Source: Mycobacterium sp. GA-0227b (lineage in GTDB: Bacteria; Actinomycetota; Actinomycetes; Mycobacteriales; Mycobacteriaceae). Taken from it: a stretch of 64,000 nt of DNA. Below the pieces are notes generated by a model. The model had not been told where the DNA came from. It ran no database searches and saw nothing but the letters and a program-made list of their open reading frames with translations. Shown here in pieces: positions 56,544 through 64,000 of the stretch. Both the position numbers and the translations under genes were made by a program. Position 1 is the first letter of the stretch, and every line of letters begins with the position of its first letter. The stretch is taken from the NCBI RefSeq assembly GCF_001499855.1, contig NZ_LQIK01000030.1, forward strand, positions 1 to 64,000. The letters are read 5' to 3'.

Positions 56544-56586
56544 TTCGGGACGAAGAGGTCGTGGGTTCAAATCCCGCCACCCCGAC
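56544..56586 (+). repeat. 3' fragment of tRNA-Pro (CGG), att-like
   Basis: From TTCGGGACGAAGAGG through GGGTTCAAATCCCGC to CACCCCGAC, this equals the anticodon loop to acceptor end of a mycobacterial tRNA-Pro. The matching 5' half (acceptor CGGGGTG) is missing. Such tRNA 3' halves are carried as attP or left as attR by elements integrating in tRNA-Pro. Confidence 0.78.
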
Positions 56587-56644
56587 AACATTGGCGCAGA
56601 TCAGGGCCCTTTTCAGGATCAACTCTGAAAGGCTTCTTCGTCTG

Positions 56645-56662
56645 GTCCGCAGTCAGTCTGCA
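56645..56662. repeat. GTCCGCA pair 2 (11-bp phasing)
   Basis: GTCCGCA at 56645 and GTCTGCA at 56656, 59 bases after the tRNA-Pro fragment, as expected for an arm site of the element that used that tRNA. Confidence 0.5.
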
Positions 56663-56809
56663 GCGGATTCGCGCACCCGTTCGAGAGGTGGCGCCCCCTG
56701 TCTTCGATTCGGTCCACCTGGCGACGGCTTCTTGAAGCGGGCTTCCCAGTTGGCCGGCGCTGGTCGGGGCCGCGGCCCGTTGCCTTTTGGAGACCAGCAC
56801 CCCGGACGG

Positions 56810-57993
56810 CGGACACGCTGTGAACACCCCGGGTGTTCGTGATGCGACGTTGCGTAATTTGGACCGTCTCGTCCGATGAGAGCATGCTGCGGACGCGCGG
56901 CGCCGAGGTCGTCGAAACCTTAATGAGCGATGGCCCGGCGATGGCGCAATCGTGGACGGCACGCTGGGCCGCCGCAACGGGCACAGGCCTATGAGCGGGC
57001 ATTCGCAACGAAGCTCGCCGACCCCGACAACGGGCATCTGACGTGGACAACGGAGGAGGCCGGAGCGTGGCGCACCGTGTCGCACGTGCAGACCGAACAA
57101 CGCGTCATGAGCCTCACCGACAACGCTGGCGGCTTACATGGTGCCGCTGACCCTCGATCCGGCTGATTCAGTTGACGTCGAACGGCAGTGTCAACCCGCT
57201 GCGCCAGATCAGTCGCGTGGTGCAGATCGCCACGGAATCGTGGAACGGCGTCACCAGCGCGGGTGTGACTGCGGAACGGACCGCTGACGCCGCCGAGGTT
57301 GCCGATGCGTCACCCACGTTGGCGCAGCCCAGCATCCCGGTACACAAGGGCGACGGGTTCGTGCCGTTCTCTTTCGAGATCCAAGGCGACGCAGTCAACT
57401 TCATCACCGAACTCGGGAAGCTGCTGTAAGCCGTAGCTGATCAGCTCACCGCCACCGCCTACACCATGGACTCGGGCACAGGACAGCCCGAGGTTGTCAT
57501 CACCGCCCTCGTCTTCGCCGCCGGAACCGTTCCGCTGGTCGCGCCGGCCACACCCGAAGCGTTCGCACCCGCGGACATCTTCGCGGTGCAGAACGTCTTG
57601 CCACCACGCTTCCAACCCTGGGCGGTGTGGAACGCCAGCCTGAGCATCATCAACACGGCACGCCAGTTCGAAACCACCAACGGCGCGTTGAAGTTCCCCG
57701 AGTTGAACAACAATTCGCCGATGCTGCTGGGCCGCACCGTCAATGAGAATTCCAACCTCGACGGCACACTCAACCCGGCAGCGACGGAGAGCAACTACCT
57801 GCTGGTGTACGGCGATTTCCCGAACTTCGTCATTGTTGACCGCGTCGGCTCAACCCTCGAACTCGTGCCGCACCTGTTCGTCCCCAACCGCAGACGTACC
57901 GGGCAACGCGGCGCCCTGTTGTGGTTCCGAACCGGCTCCGACGTTGTCGTGCCCCAAGCATTCCGACTGCCGTCGATCCCGACAACGGCGTAG
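56810..57993 (+). pseudogene. Decayed HK97-type phage major capsid protein gene
   Basis: Fragments in three frames read as one capsid protein. AFATKLADPDNGHLTWTTEE (frame 2) is followed by MVPLTLDP (frame 3, at 57138), then GSVNPLRQISRVVQIATESW ... VHKGDGFVPFSFEIQGDAVN (frame 1), an in-frame TAA at 57427-57429, and the C-terminal half TMDSGTGQPEVVITAL ... NVLPPRFQPWAVWNASLSII ... VVPQAFRLPSIP to 57993. At least two frameshifts and one nonsense codon make it non-functional. It marks a prophage-derived segment between the tRNA-Pro fragment and the nuclease module. Confidence 0.82.
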
Positions 57994-58002
57994 GCAGAAT
58001 GT

Positions 58003-59566
58003 TTACTTGCTTGGACTGGATTTGGTGGGTTCCGGCCCGAGAAGCTGGATGATTGCTTGCGGATAATGCCGACTGCGGCAGACAGCAGTCAGCAGCAACG
58101 CATCCTTCGGGGGTACCGGTGGGAGATGCGAGTGATGTGCAGGCGGGCTTGCGCCGGGAGGGCCATAGTCGACTCGCGGTTGCGGCCAGACGTGATTACC
58201 GCCGCGCCGCCAGTCGGCTTCGACCTCTTTTGCCGCGGTGGAGCAAGGAGCCATCCGCAGCACGTCGATGACGTTGCTGCGCACGGCGTCGTAGAGTTCC
58301 ATGTCCCCGATTGCGATCAAGAGGTCCAACACCACGACGGCCACGTAGCTGGCGCGTCGGCGCTCCAGCGTTGTTGTCTCCACCCGCAAGTAATCTCTCC
58401 GCGGCTGTCTGCTCGTCTTCATCGAGGCTCGCCAAACCCAAGCCGTTCAAGTTTGGATCGTGGCGATCTAGCAGCCAACTCGCTACTTCCTTCAGATATT
58501 TGGTCGCAGCTGGGATGTCCGTTTTCGCAATTGCCACGACGGGAGGGATCAGCGACACGGCGAACTGATCCGCAGGAGGCCGCCAAGAGCCTGGATGGAG
58601 AGCGCACAACTCGGCGACTGCAGTGCTGGCATGATCAGACAAATCGCCTTCGGATTCTATGGCTAGAAGTCCGAGCAACTCGGCCAGTCGCACGCACGCG
58701 GCGGGATAGCTCACCATGGCAGCGATACTCAGTAACGAGCGAGTCAGTTCCAATGGGTCGGAGAGCAGGTGCTGGACTTGATCCAACACTTCCGACGCAT
58801 ACGAAACAAAAAGTCGCACAGCGGCTTCTGACTCGGGAGATCTCGCTGCGTTCTCGCCCGTCAACTGCCTCCAGCTCGCTCGGTGCAGGTGTAGAGCCAT
58901 GAGAGCTGCGAGATCGAGCCTCTGAGTTTCGCGAAGCGAATTGCATATGATCGATGCCTGAATTGAGGCTTGGGCGAGGCGATGCGGTTGTCCGTCATCG
59001 AGCCACGTCCGAGAGAATCTCTCCAGCATGGGCTCGTTCACGACACCTCGTCGGATATCGCTGATGATGGCGAGGAGGTCATCTTGGGTCTCGTTGGGGG
59101 ACAATCCAAGTGAAGGCTCGACGCACAGCCAGTTGAGTAATGTTTCCCGGTCCCAAATGTCAAACGGTCCGAGGTCCCTTGCTTCACGACTCTGCCCGTA
59201 TTCCTGCGCATCGATAGGCGCGGCGCCGATGAGACGCCCAGTAGTCACTAGGACCGAGACGCGCGGGAGATCTTTATCGAACGATGGGTGGGCTCGCGTG
59301 TTGTAGGCACATTCTTCGATCTGCGGTCGGACCTCGCGCCACGCGGGCTGGCCAATGTTGCCGGCCTTCGACTGAATTGCGTACTGGTATACCGCGCCTG
59401 TACTTTCGTCTCTCTTCTTGGCGATGACATCCTTGCCGAATTCGAAACCGCCGTGAATGAAGTGAATGTCGTAGAAACCCTGATTTGCCAGAATCGCAAG
59501 CAGTGGCGCGTCAAACTCGCGCTCACTCAGAGAGTCAAGGAAGTTTCCGACGAGCGCGCGAAGCAC
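58003..59566 (-). pseudogene. PD-(D/E)XK (Mrr-like) nuclease protein, frameshift near the 3' end
   Basis: From GTG 59566 a long frame encodes LAILANQGFYDIHFIHGGFE, FGKDVIAKKRDE and YAIQSKAG, the D...QxK core of Mrr-like restriction endonuclease folds (about residues 20-90). A long helical region (about 150-385) follows without recognised motifs. At about 58395 the sense switches frame: EDEQTAAERLL continues as RVETTTLERRRASYVAVVVL in the frame that stops at 58003, giving about 520 residues if corrected. The uncorrected frame stops at 58196 with a 456-residue product. It overlaps the upstream 216-residue gene by 32 bases, so the pair is an operon. Confidence 0.7.
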
Positions 59567-60185
59567 GCCACTCCTCTCGCTTCCGGTCTATGACCTCTTG
59601 CATCCTCTTCTCCTGCTCGGGCGTAGGAGGGTCCCGGAAGACCTTCTCGGCGTCGGCCGGGTTTATCGCAAGGAGTCCGGGTCGTGGATTTCCCTCCTCA
59701 TCGAAGTCTGGTTCCATCTTTTCGGAGGCTTCGATCAACACGTCATAGAAGTTGCGCCCGTGTGCGTTGATCGTTTGGCCATGCTCCTCGGCGACCTCGC
59801 TGATGTGCTCGAACATCGCGTTCGCGAGCTGACCGCCTATCGAATCCGCGGCCTCAAAGAGATGTGCCATATACGAGCCGACGTCGAAGGCAATGATGTC
59901 TTCCGTGTTCCACGTCCACTCATGTTGTACGTGAAATCCACGATATAGATTGGACTCCACGGTCGACTCGGAGACAAGATCGCTTGGCGGCAGAGGTGGA
60001 AGTTCGCGGTCCTTCGGTTCAGGTAGGTCGCGGACCGTTTCTCGCGTCATCGCCTGCAAGATCGGGTGAATTGCTCGGGAAAGATCGTCGAGGGCTCGGT
60101 CTTGCCAGCTTGCAGCGCCGATTTCATATTCACGGGGGCGGATCCACACTGCATCCAGGCGGTTAACGTCGGCGTCCTCGCTCAT
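59535..60185 (-). CDS. Unknown 216-residue partner of the Mrr-like nuclease
   Basis: ATG 60185 with GGAGAA upstream. Soluble and acidic; the middle part (HVQHEWTWNTEDIIAFDVGSYMAHLF, ADSIGGQLANAMFEHISEVAEE) is predicted helical, and the C-terminus is Lys/Arg-rich (EKRMQEVIDRKREEWRASRA). No family was recognised. The 32-base overlap with the nuclease gene implies coordinated expression; it could be a regulator, specificity factor or antitoxin of the nuclease (inference). Confidence 0.7.
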   Translation of the reverse strand: MSEDADVNRLDAVWIRPREYEIGAASWQDRALDDLSRAIHPILQAMTRETVRDLPEPKDRELPPLPPSDLVSESTVESNLYRGFHVQHEWTWNTEDIIAFDVGSYMAHLFEAADSIGGQLANAMFEHISEVAEEHGQTINAHGRNFYDVLIEASEKMEPDFDEEGNPRPGLLAINPADAEKVFRDPPTPEQEKRMQEVIDRKREEWRASRARRKLP

Positions 60186-60361
60186 CAGTTTCTCCAGCCT
60201 ACCCGTGCCGGTGAGTTGTTTCGCTGGACTCTCCCGTTTACCCGCATCGACAACAGTGCGTTATATGCCTGCGGGCCGTGCTATCCGCGTGACGATCACG
60301 GCGCGAACGGTGTCGGCGGGCACCGACATGAACGCATGGAGGGCCCACGCACTTAACGGGC

Positions 60362-60883
60362 TCAGGACGGCCCTATGCCCCAAGTAGCGCCGCGGGCGAA
60401 CTTCTCGCGGTTGAGCTTGTCGAGCGTGTTCCATTGCGTCGCGTTCCTGGGCTTTGCCCCGTGGTGAACAGCGAGGTTCAGCACATCCTCGATCATGACG
60501 CGACCGGTTGGTATGTGGCCCTTGCCGACCGCCGAGCAGTGCAGGTGCGGGCGCACCTCATGCGACGCCGAAATTGGGTGCCAGTGATAGTCGTAAAGCG
60601 TCTTGCCGTCGAGTTGCAGCTCGTACATGTACCCGACGGTCGTGACCTTCCAGGGCCCGCGTCCGGGGTCATCGGTTTGGACGATGCGGTACCGCATACT
60701 CACGCTCAGGCCGACCTTATTCCCGAGGAGCTTGACGATTTTGCCATCGTTGAAGGTGAGGACGCCCTCAACCGCAGGCTTGTAGCTGTCGGCGGTTACT
60801 CTGCCGGATGCAAACAGTCCGAGCGCGTCGCTAATCGGCGCGATGAAAGCCTTGACCGCTGCTGTCGGGTTCCTACCGGCCAC
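60362..60883 (-). CDS. Unknown 173-residue protein, possible toxin-like pair with 60873 gene
   Basis: GTG 60883, overlapping the preceding 60-residue gene by 11 bases. Visible features are a mixed alpha/beta sequence with His-rich stretches (YDYHWHPISASHEVRPHLHC, LAVHHGAK) and MRYRIVQTDDPGRGPW. The clustered His, Asp and Arg could form a metal or nuclease site. Not recognised as a known family. The small-gene-first overlapping pair layout resembles toxin-antitoxin operons (inference). Confidence 0.6.
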   Translation of the reverse strand: MAGRNPTAAVKAFIAPISDALGLFASGRVTADSYKPAVEGVLTFNDGKIVKLLGNKVGLSVSMRYRIVQTDDPGRGPWKVTTVGYMYELQLDGKTLYDYHWHPISASHEVRPHLHCSAVGKGHIPTGRVMIEDVLNLAVHHGAKPRNATQWNTLDKLNREKFARGATWGIGPS

Positions 60884-61055
60884 TCGGACGGAGCATGGCG
60901 ACCTTCATCACATCAGTGTCGGCGTCGCTCGCATACGATCCACCATCCCACTGCTGGACGAATGTCACGGCATCAACGCCAAGGAGACGTCGGGCGGCTT
61001 GATCGAAGATCTTCCACGACCTATCGGCGTCGATCTTCTCAAAATTGACGGCCAT
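60873..61055 (-). CDS. 60-residue protein, first gene of an overlapping pair
   Basis: ATG 61055 with an excellent AGGAGG at 61065-61070. The sequence MAVNFEKIDADRSWKIFDQA, then ARRLLGVDAVTFVQQWDGG, is short and amphipathic with no recognised motif. Its stop overlaps the 173-residue gene by 11 bases. It could be an antitoxin-like or regulatory partner; unproven. Confidence 0.6.
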   Translation of the reverse strand: MAVNFEKIDADRSWKIFDQAARRLLGVDAVTFVQQWDGGSYASDADTDVMKVAMLRPSGR

Positions 61056-61160
61056 GTATCCACACCTCCTCGGGATCGCCACACTAACAGTTGCTCAACA
61101 TCGATAGGGTCGCATGACCCACCGACAATTTTATCGCTCAGCAGATCAAGACCGCCGCCC

Positions 61161-61403
61161 TCAGAGCAGGCGCGCTACCTTGCTGCCGACTCTGCGTTCG
61201 ACGGTCCACGGCCGACCCTCCGGAGGTACCAGTTCCGCAGTGATCTGCACCATCGGCCGGCCTCCGACAATCTGAAAGAATTTGACCGCAGCGACGTCGA
61301 GTTGCCGCGGTGGGGACGATCCATCCACGCGCGGAATCAAGAGCGTGAAACCAGGCTTCACCTCTTCGGCAGGAATCGTGGTCACGTCGTCTCGCTTGGT
61401 CAT
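61161..61403 (-). CDS. 80-residue unknown island protein
   Basis: ATG 61403 with GGAGGG about ten bases upstream. The sequence TKRDDVTTIPAEEVKPGFTL ... VQITAELVPPEGRPW looks like a small beta-barrel or Hint/SH3-like fold, with no recognised family. It lies 105 bases upstream of the 60873 gene in the same direction and may head the leftward island operon. Confidence 0.55.
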   Translation of the reverse strand: MTKRDDVTTIPAEEVKPGFTLLIPRVDGSSPPRQLDVAAVKFFQIVGGRPMVQITAELVPPEGRPWTVERRVGSKVARLL

Positions 61404-61417
61404 TGCGCAGCCCTCCA

Positions 61418-61435
61418 GTCCGCAACCGGTCCGCA
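61418..61435. repeat. GTCCGCA pair 3 (11-bp phasing)
   Basis: GTCCGCA at 61418 and 61429, four bases between, about 270 bases inside the right attachment repeat. The surrounding 61404-61703 has no gene and presumably holds the island's right-end recombination sequences. Confidence 0.55.
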
Positions 61436-61703
61436 GTAAGTCCAGCATTGACCACTGACAATCAACGCCACCAACACGCTGAAGTGCACAATTTCCACAG
61501 ATCCAACAAAGCCGTCTCATACAAACGCGCTGGTGGTCGTTCGGGACGAAGATGTCAGCTCGTCTATCCCGGTGTCACGGCGTTGTCACAAAACGGACCG
61601 TCAGACGTGGACAGCTGCGGACACGAACGGACGGGTTTCGGCAGGTCAACCCATGCCGCAAAACACGCAGAGACATGTCTGGATTACCTGCATCGACTTC
61701 CGG

Positions 61704-61729
61704 GGGTTCGATTCCCGTCACCGGCTCCA
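61704..61729 (+). repeat. Right attachment repeat
   Basis: A perfect 26-base copy of the tRNA-Gly 3' end (52794-52819). The base before it differs (G in place of C), fixing the repeat limit. Core chromosome order (secreted protein, Rv0320-like gene) resumes after it. Confidence 0.9.
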
Positions 61730-61866
61730 TAGAACCGCAGCGCTTCAGTTTTCTGCACAATCCACGACACCGCCCCCGCACCGGCAATAGTCTCGACTTT
61801 GCCTCGCAGGTGAGCGCATGACCGCTGCGTGCTTTCTTGTCGAGACGCTGGAACAGGAGGTGTGAG

Positions 61867-62118
61867 ATGTTCGATCTGCCAAGGCCTGTCCGCAGACTTG
61901 CCGGTGCAGCCGTCCTCGGTGTCGCGCTCGCTGCGGGTCCCGCCGTCGCCGCACTGACCGATACACATCCGCAGTCGGTCGCGGAACCAGCATGCACCGG
62001 AAGCGAATCCGTTGTCGACGGCAAACCGACCTGTGTGCCCGCCCCTACCGCGCCGGATGCATCCAACCCGGTGACCGGTCCGGTGGATAGCCGGGAGCAC
62101 GACGGCGGGCATCACTGA
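61867..62118 (+). CDS. Small secreted protein
   Basis: 83 residues from ATG 61867 with AGGAGG at 61855-61860. The signal peptide (RRLAGAAVLGVALAAGPAVA) is cleaved probably after AVA-A. The mature part is hydrophilic with two cysteines (EPACTGSES, KPTCVPAP), Pro-rich, and ends HDGGHH. No known domain was recognised. The two Cys may form a disulfide and the terminal His cluster could bind metal. Confidence 0.75.
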   Translation: MFDLPRPVRRLAGAAVLGVALAAGPAVAALTDTHPQSVAEPACTGSESVVDGKPTCVPAPTAPDASNPVTGPVDSREHDGGHH

Positions 62119-62142
62119 AACCCGTTCAGTCGAGTCAACGCG

Positions 62143-62808
62143 TCAGCGGAGGTAGACCTCGTCACCGTCGGGAAAGCCGCCGCCCGTCGTGGTGATGTGC
62201 ACGTGGTCGAAGTGTCCGTAGCCACCGCTCTGGGCACCGTCGGGGGTGTAATAGACGCCACGCCAGATCGCATCCTGCAACCCGAACCGCTTCGCGTTCC
62301 GCAGTGCGTACCAGACGATTTCGTTGCCTAGTGCGATCCCTTCCGCACTGGTCGGGTTGGGGATCATCACGTCGAGCGCCAGGCCGTTGGGGTGCCATCT
62401 GAGCGAATCCGGTCGTACTCCGCCGATGTTGCTGATCTCCGGGAACGCATCGCTGATCGCACGCGACGCCAGGATGGTCTTCACCTGGAGCCCGCGTTCG
62501 GGCGCCATTCCGACCGGTAGCGAACGGTCGACGGTGCGGTACCGGGCCGCCGCCACCATGGCGTCGGGCATCGCGCTCAAGGCGACCTGACCGACCGACG
62601 GGGCCGCAGGCCGCGTCGCCGGTGCCGCCGCCACGATCTCAACGCAACACGGCGTGGCGTCCTCGACGACGGGTTCGGCCTCGGGCGCCGGGCGGGCGGA
62701 AAGGTGGACGTCTCCTCCCACCGCGAAGAAGAGCGCTGCCGGGGCGATGGCTGCAGCCACGCCCATCGGTGGCGTGCGCCGCTTCTTGGCTACGGAGTGC
62801 CGTCCCAC
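62143..62808 (-). CDS. Rv0320-like exported protein with peptidase-M15-like domain
   Basis: A 221-residue protein from GTG 62808. Basic N-terminus, signal/anchor helix (PPMGVAAAIAPAALFFAVGG), Ala/Pro linker, then a C-terminal domain (about 110-221) with SLRWHPNGLALDVMIPN and GYGHFDHVHITT. The His-x-x-x-x-x-Asp and HxxH pattern resembles M15/ARB-07466-type D-Ala-D-Ala peptidase-like folds. It may process peptidoglycan peptides outside the membrane. It lies next to dcd in M. tuberculosis; here the island separates them. Confidence 0.8.
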   Translation of the reverse strand: MGRHSVAKKRRTPPMGVAAAIAPAALFFAVGGDVHLSARPAPEAEPVVEDATPCCVEIVAAAPATRPAAPSVGQVALSAMPDAMVAAARYRTVDRSLPVGMAPERGLQVKTILASRAISDAFPEISNIGGVRPDSLRWHPNGLALDVMIPNPTSAEGIALGNEIVWYALRNAKRFGLQDAIWRGVYYTPDGAQSGGYGHFDHVHITTTGGGFPDGDEVYLR

Positions 62809-62951
62809 GGGGGGTTGTATATCAAATCGTTACCTTGACCGCAATTCTGCGGATCCGTCGAATGAGCTGCTGCTCGGTGCTCTCGTTCGGCACCGCATCG
62901 GTCGGGAGGTAACCTCGGAACCTGATTCACCGCAAGAACGGGGACACGAAT

Positions 62952-64000
62952 ATGGACCTCGTGCTCGGCCTGTCGATGACGTCCAGCACGGTTCGGTGGG
63001 TGCTCGTCGAGGGCACGACCGGCGAGGGTGGCACCGTCGACCGCGGATCGTTCGACTTCGACGCCCAGGTCGATCCCGATGATCTGCTCAACGTGGTGCT
63101 TGCCGACGTCGTCGACAGCCCCATCCATGCGATCGGCGTCACCTGGACCAACGAAGCCGAAGGGGTCGCGTCGGGTGTGCTCACGGCGCTCACCGCCCGG
63201 GGATACGACAACGCGATCGCGATCTCCGAACTCGAGGCCGGCGACGTGCTGGCGGCGGGCATCGCCGACCTCGCCGACTACGACGACGTCGCGGTGTGCA
63301 TCGTGGAACCCGACGCCGCGGTGGTCGCCATGGTCACCAGCGCCGGCGTGACCGTCGACCGCATCGCCCGACCGCTCGACGGCGCCGACGTCATCGAGCT
63401 GCCGAGCAGCGTGATCGCGATGCTCGAGCTCAATGAATGGCAGCCGACGGCGATCTTCGTGGTGGGGTCGGCTCCTGATCTCGATCTGATCACCTCGACG
63501 CTCGGCGATGTCACGCAATCACCGGTGTTCTCCGCGGCCGAGGCCGACCTCGCGATGGCACGCGGCGCGGCGTTGGCGTCGGCGCGTGCGGTGAACGCCC
63601 TGGACGCGACGGGTTCCCGCCAGCCCACGACGGTGGGCGCGCTGGCGTCGGTGCTCGTCGCCGCGGTGGTGACGTTCGTGGTGTCGGTCTCGGCGGCGGT
63701 CGGCCTCAGCCTCACCGGTGACGACGATCCCGCACCCGCGGCCGCCGGCGCCGACGACGAGTCTGTTGCCGTCGCCGAAGAGGCGCTCCCGGCCGAGCAG
63801 AAGGTGACCACGCCTGCCGAGGCGATACCGGTGGTCGCGCAGACCATCGCCGTGGCCGCGCCTCCGCCGCCGGCCGCACCCGCCGCCGAGCCGGTCTACG
63901 AACCACCTGCCTATGTGCCGCCCGCGCCCGAGTACACGCCGCCCGCCCCGGCGCCGGCCTTCACACCGCCCGCCCCGGCCTACACACCGCCGGCACCCGT
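62952..64000 (+). CDS. Second DUF7159-type protein, 3' end cut by window
   Basis: 349 visible residues from ATG 62952. The N-domain MDLVLGLSMTSSTVRWVLVEG, then IFVVGSAPDLDLITSTLGDV and MARGAALASARAV, is homologous to the protein at 48834 and follows the same degenerate actin/Hsp70-like order. One helix (about 235-257, GALASVLVAAVVTFVVSVSAAVGLSL) is followed by an acidic then Pro/Ala-rich repetitive tail (YTPPAPAPAFTPPAP) running off the window. Membrane-anchored with an outer tail; the function is unknown. Confidence 0.75.
   Translation, partial: MDLVLGLSMTSSTVRWVLVEGTTGEGGTVDRGSFDFDAQVDPDDLLNVVLADVVDSPIHAIGVTWTNEAEGVASGVLTALTARGYDNAIAISELEAGDVLAAGIADLADYDDVAVCIVEPDAAVVAMVTSAGVTVDRIARPLDGADVIELPSSVIAMLELNEWQPTAIFVVGSAPDLDLITSTLGDVTQSPVFSAAEADLAMARGAALASARAVNALDATGSRQPTTVGALASVLVAAVVTFVVSVSAAVGLSLTGDDDPAPAAAGADDESVAVAEEALPAEQKVTTPAEAIPVVAQTIAVAAPPPPAAPAAEPVYEPPAYVPPAPEYTPPAPAPAFTPPAPAYTPPAP

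Larger units (their letters stand above)
56399..56809. other. Non-coding junction with attachment-like sequences
   Basis: There is no credible gene. It holds the tRNA-Pro 3' fragment (56544-56586) and a GTCCGCA/GTCTGCA pair (56645-56662), both of attachment-site character. The remainder is anonymous. Confidence 0.5.
52794..61729. mobile_element. 8.9-kb genomic island integrated in tRNA-Gly
   Basis: The island is bounded by a perfect 26-bp direct repeat of the tRNA-Gly 3' end and has a tyrosine-integrase fragment 35 bases inside the left end. Cargo is unlike the core genome: nucleases, a kinase, a pyrophosphohydrolase, unknown small genes and phage debris, with visibly lower GC stretches. An internal tRNA-Pro 3' fragment and a decayed capsid gene show it is a mosaic. 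Without an intact integrase it is probably immobile unless helped in trans. Confidence 0.88.

Noticed and set aside
56361..56591. Leftward frame with peptide GWRDLNPRPLRPE
   Set aside because: This is the well-known false translation of the antisense of a tRNA-Pro 3' end; it supports the tRNA fragment and not a gene.
61575..62115. Leftward frames reading GDGNRTPGSRC and VTGIEPP near the right attachment repeat
   Set aside because: False translation across the tRNA-Gly 3' copy, with no ribosome site; they overlap the real secreted-protein gene.

Overview
The window comes from a fast-growing mycobacterium (Mycolicibacterium or Mycobacteroides type). The evidence is uniformly high GC with many GTG starts, plus clear orthologues of the M. 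tuberculosis Rv0320-Rv0385 neighbourhood: ttfA, clpB, the Rv0385 flavohaemoglobin, hspR-dnaJ1-grpE-dnaK, iniC-iniA-iniB, the Rv0340-like gene, iniR, etfD (Rv0338c), aspC, udgA, dcd and Rv0320. Assignments rest on reading the translated sequence; no database search was run.

Layout. 1-10740: the end of ttfA, a frameshifted fadD2-type acyl-CoA ligase, clpB with an HspR operator, small membrane and exported proteins, a TetR/membrane-protein divergon, a flavohaemoglobin, an MmpS-like lipoprotein and an aldose epimerase. 10741-14990: the dnaK-grpE-dnaJ1-hspR heat-shock operon with two HAIR operators. 14988-22895: a hemerythrin, a di-iron MBL protein, a DinB-like protein, an F420-type oxidoreductase, a Thr-rich membrane protein, a cyclase-AAA-TPR regulator and a glycosyltransferase. 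22972-34846: the ini locus. It holds dynamin-like iniC and iniA, iniB, an iniB-like gene, the STAND/LuxR regulator iniR, and two Hsp70-like ATPases with a membrane anchor and a Pro/Thr tail. Three upstream regions in this locus carry tandem GTTAGGGGA-type direct repeats, which suggests one coordinated cell-envelope stress regulon driven by IniR. 34985-43360: etfD, aspC, a YibE/F protein, a LuxR-TPR regulator and a methyltransferase. 43683-52700: a TetR/HXXEE-like pair, a maleylpyruvate-isomerase-type protein, CYP140, udgA, a DUF7159-type protein, amtB and dcd.

52746-61729: a tRNA-Gly gene carries an 8.9 kb genomic island bounded by a perfect 26-bp direct repeat of the tRNA 3' end. The island holds a truncated tyrosine integrase, a MazG-like pyrophosphohydrolase, a GIY-YIG nuclease-like protein, a lipoprotein, a Ser/Thr kinase with an unknown C-terminal half, an internal 3' fragment of tRNA-Pro, a decayed phage capsid gene, and a leftward set of unknown genes including a two-gene module with a PD-(D/E)XK (Mrr-like) nuclease. 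Three pairs of GTCCGCA with 11-bp phasing look like integrase or excisionase arm sites. The island is a mosaic of at least two elements and has defence-like cargo.

61867-64000: the chromosome resumes with a small secreted protein, the Rv0320-like exported peptidase-like protein and a second DUF7159-type gene cut by the window end.

The most unusual theme is repeated use of one architecture: a cytosolic actin/Hsp70-fold domain, one membrane helix and a Pro/Thr-rich outer tail. It occurs in four genes (28678, 33134, 48834 and 62952), two of them inside the ini stress locus under shared candidate operators.
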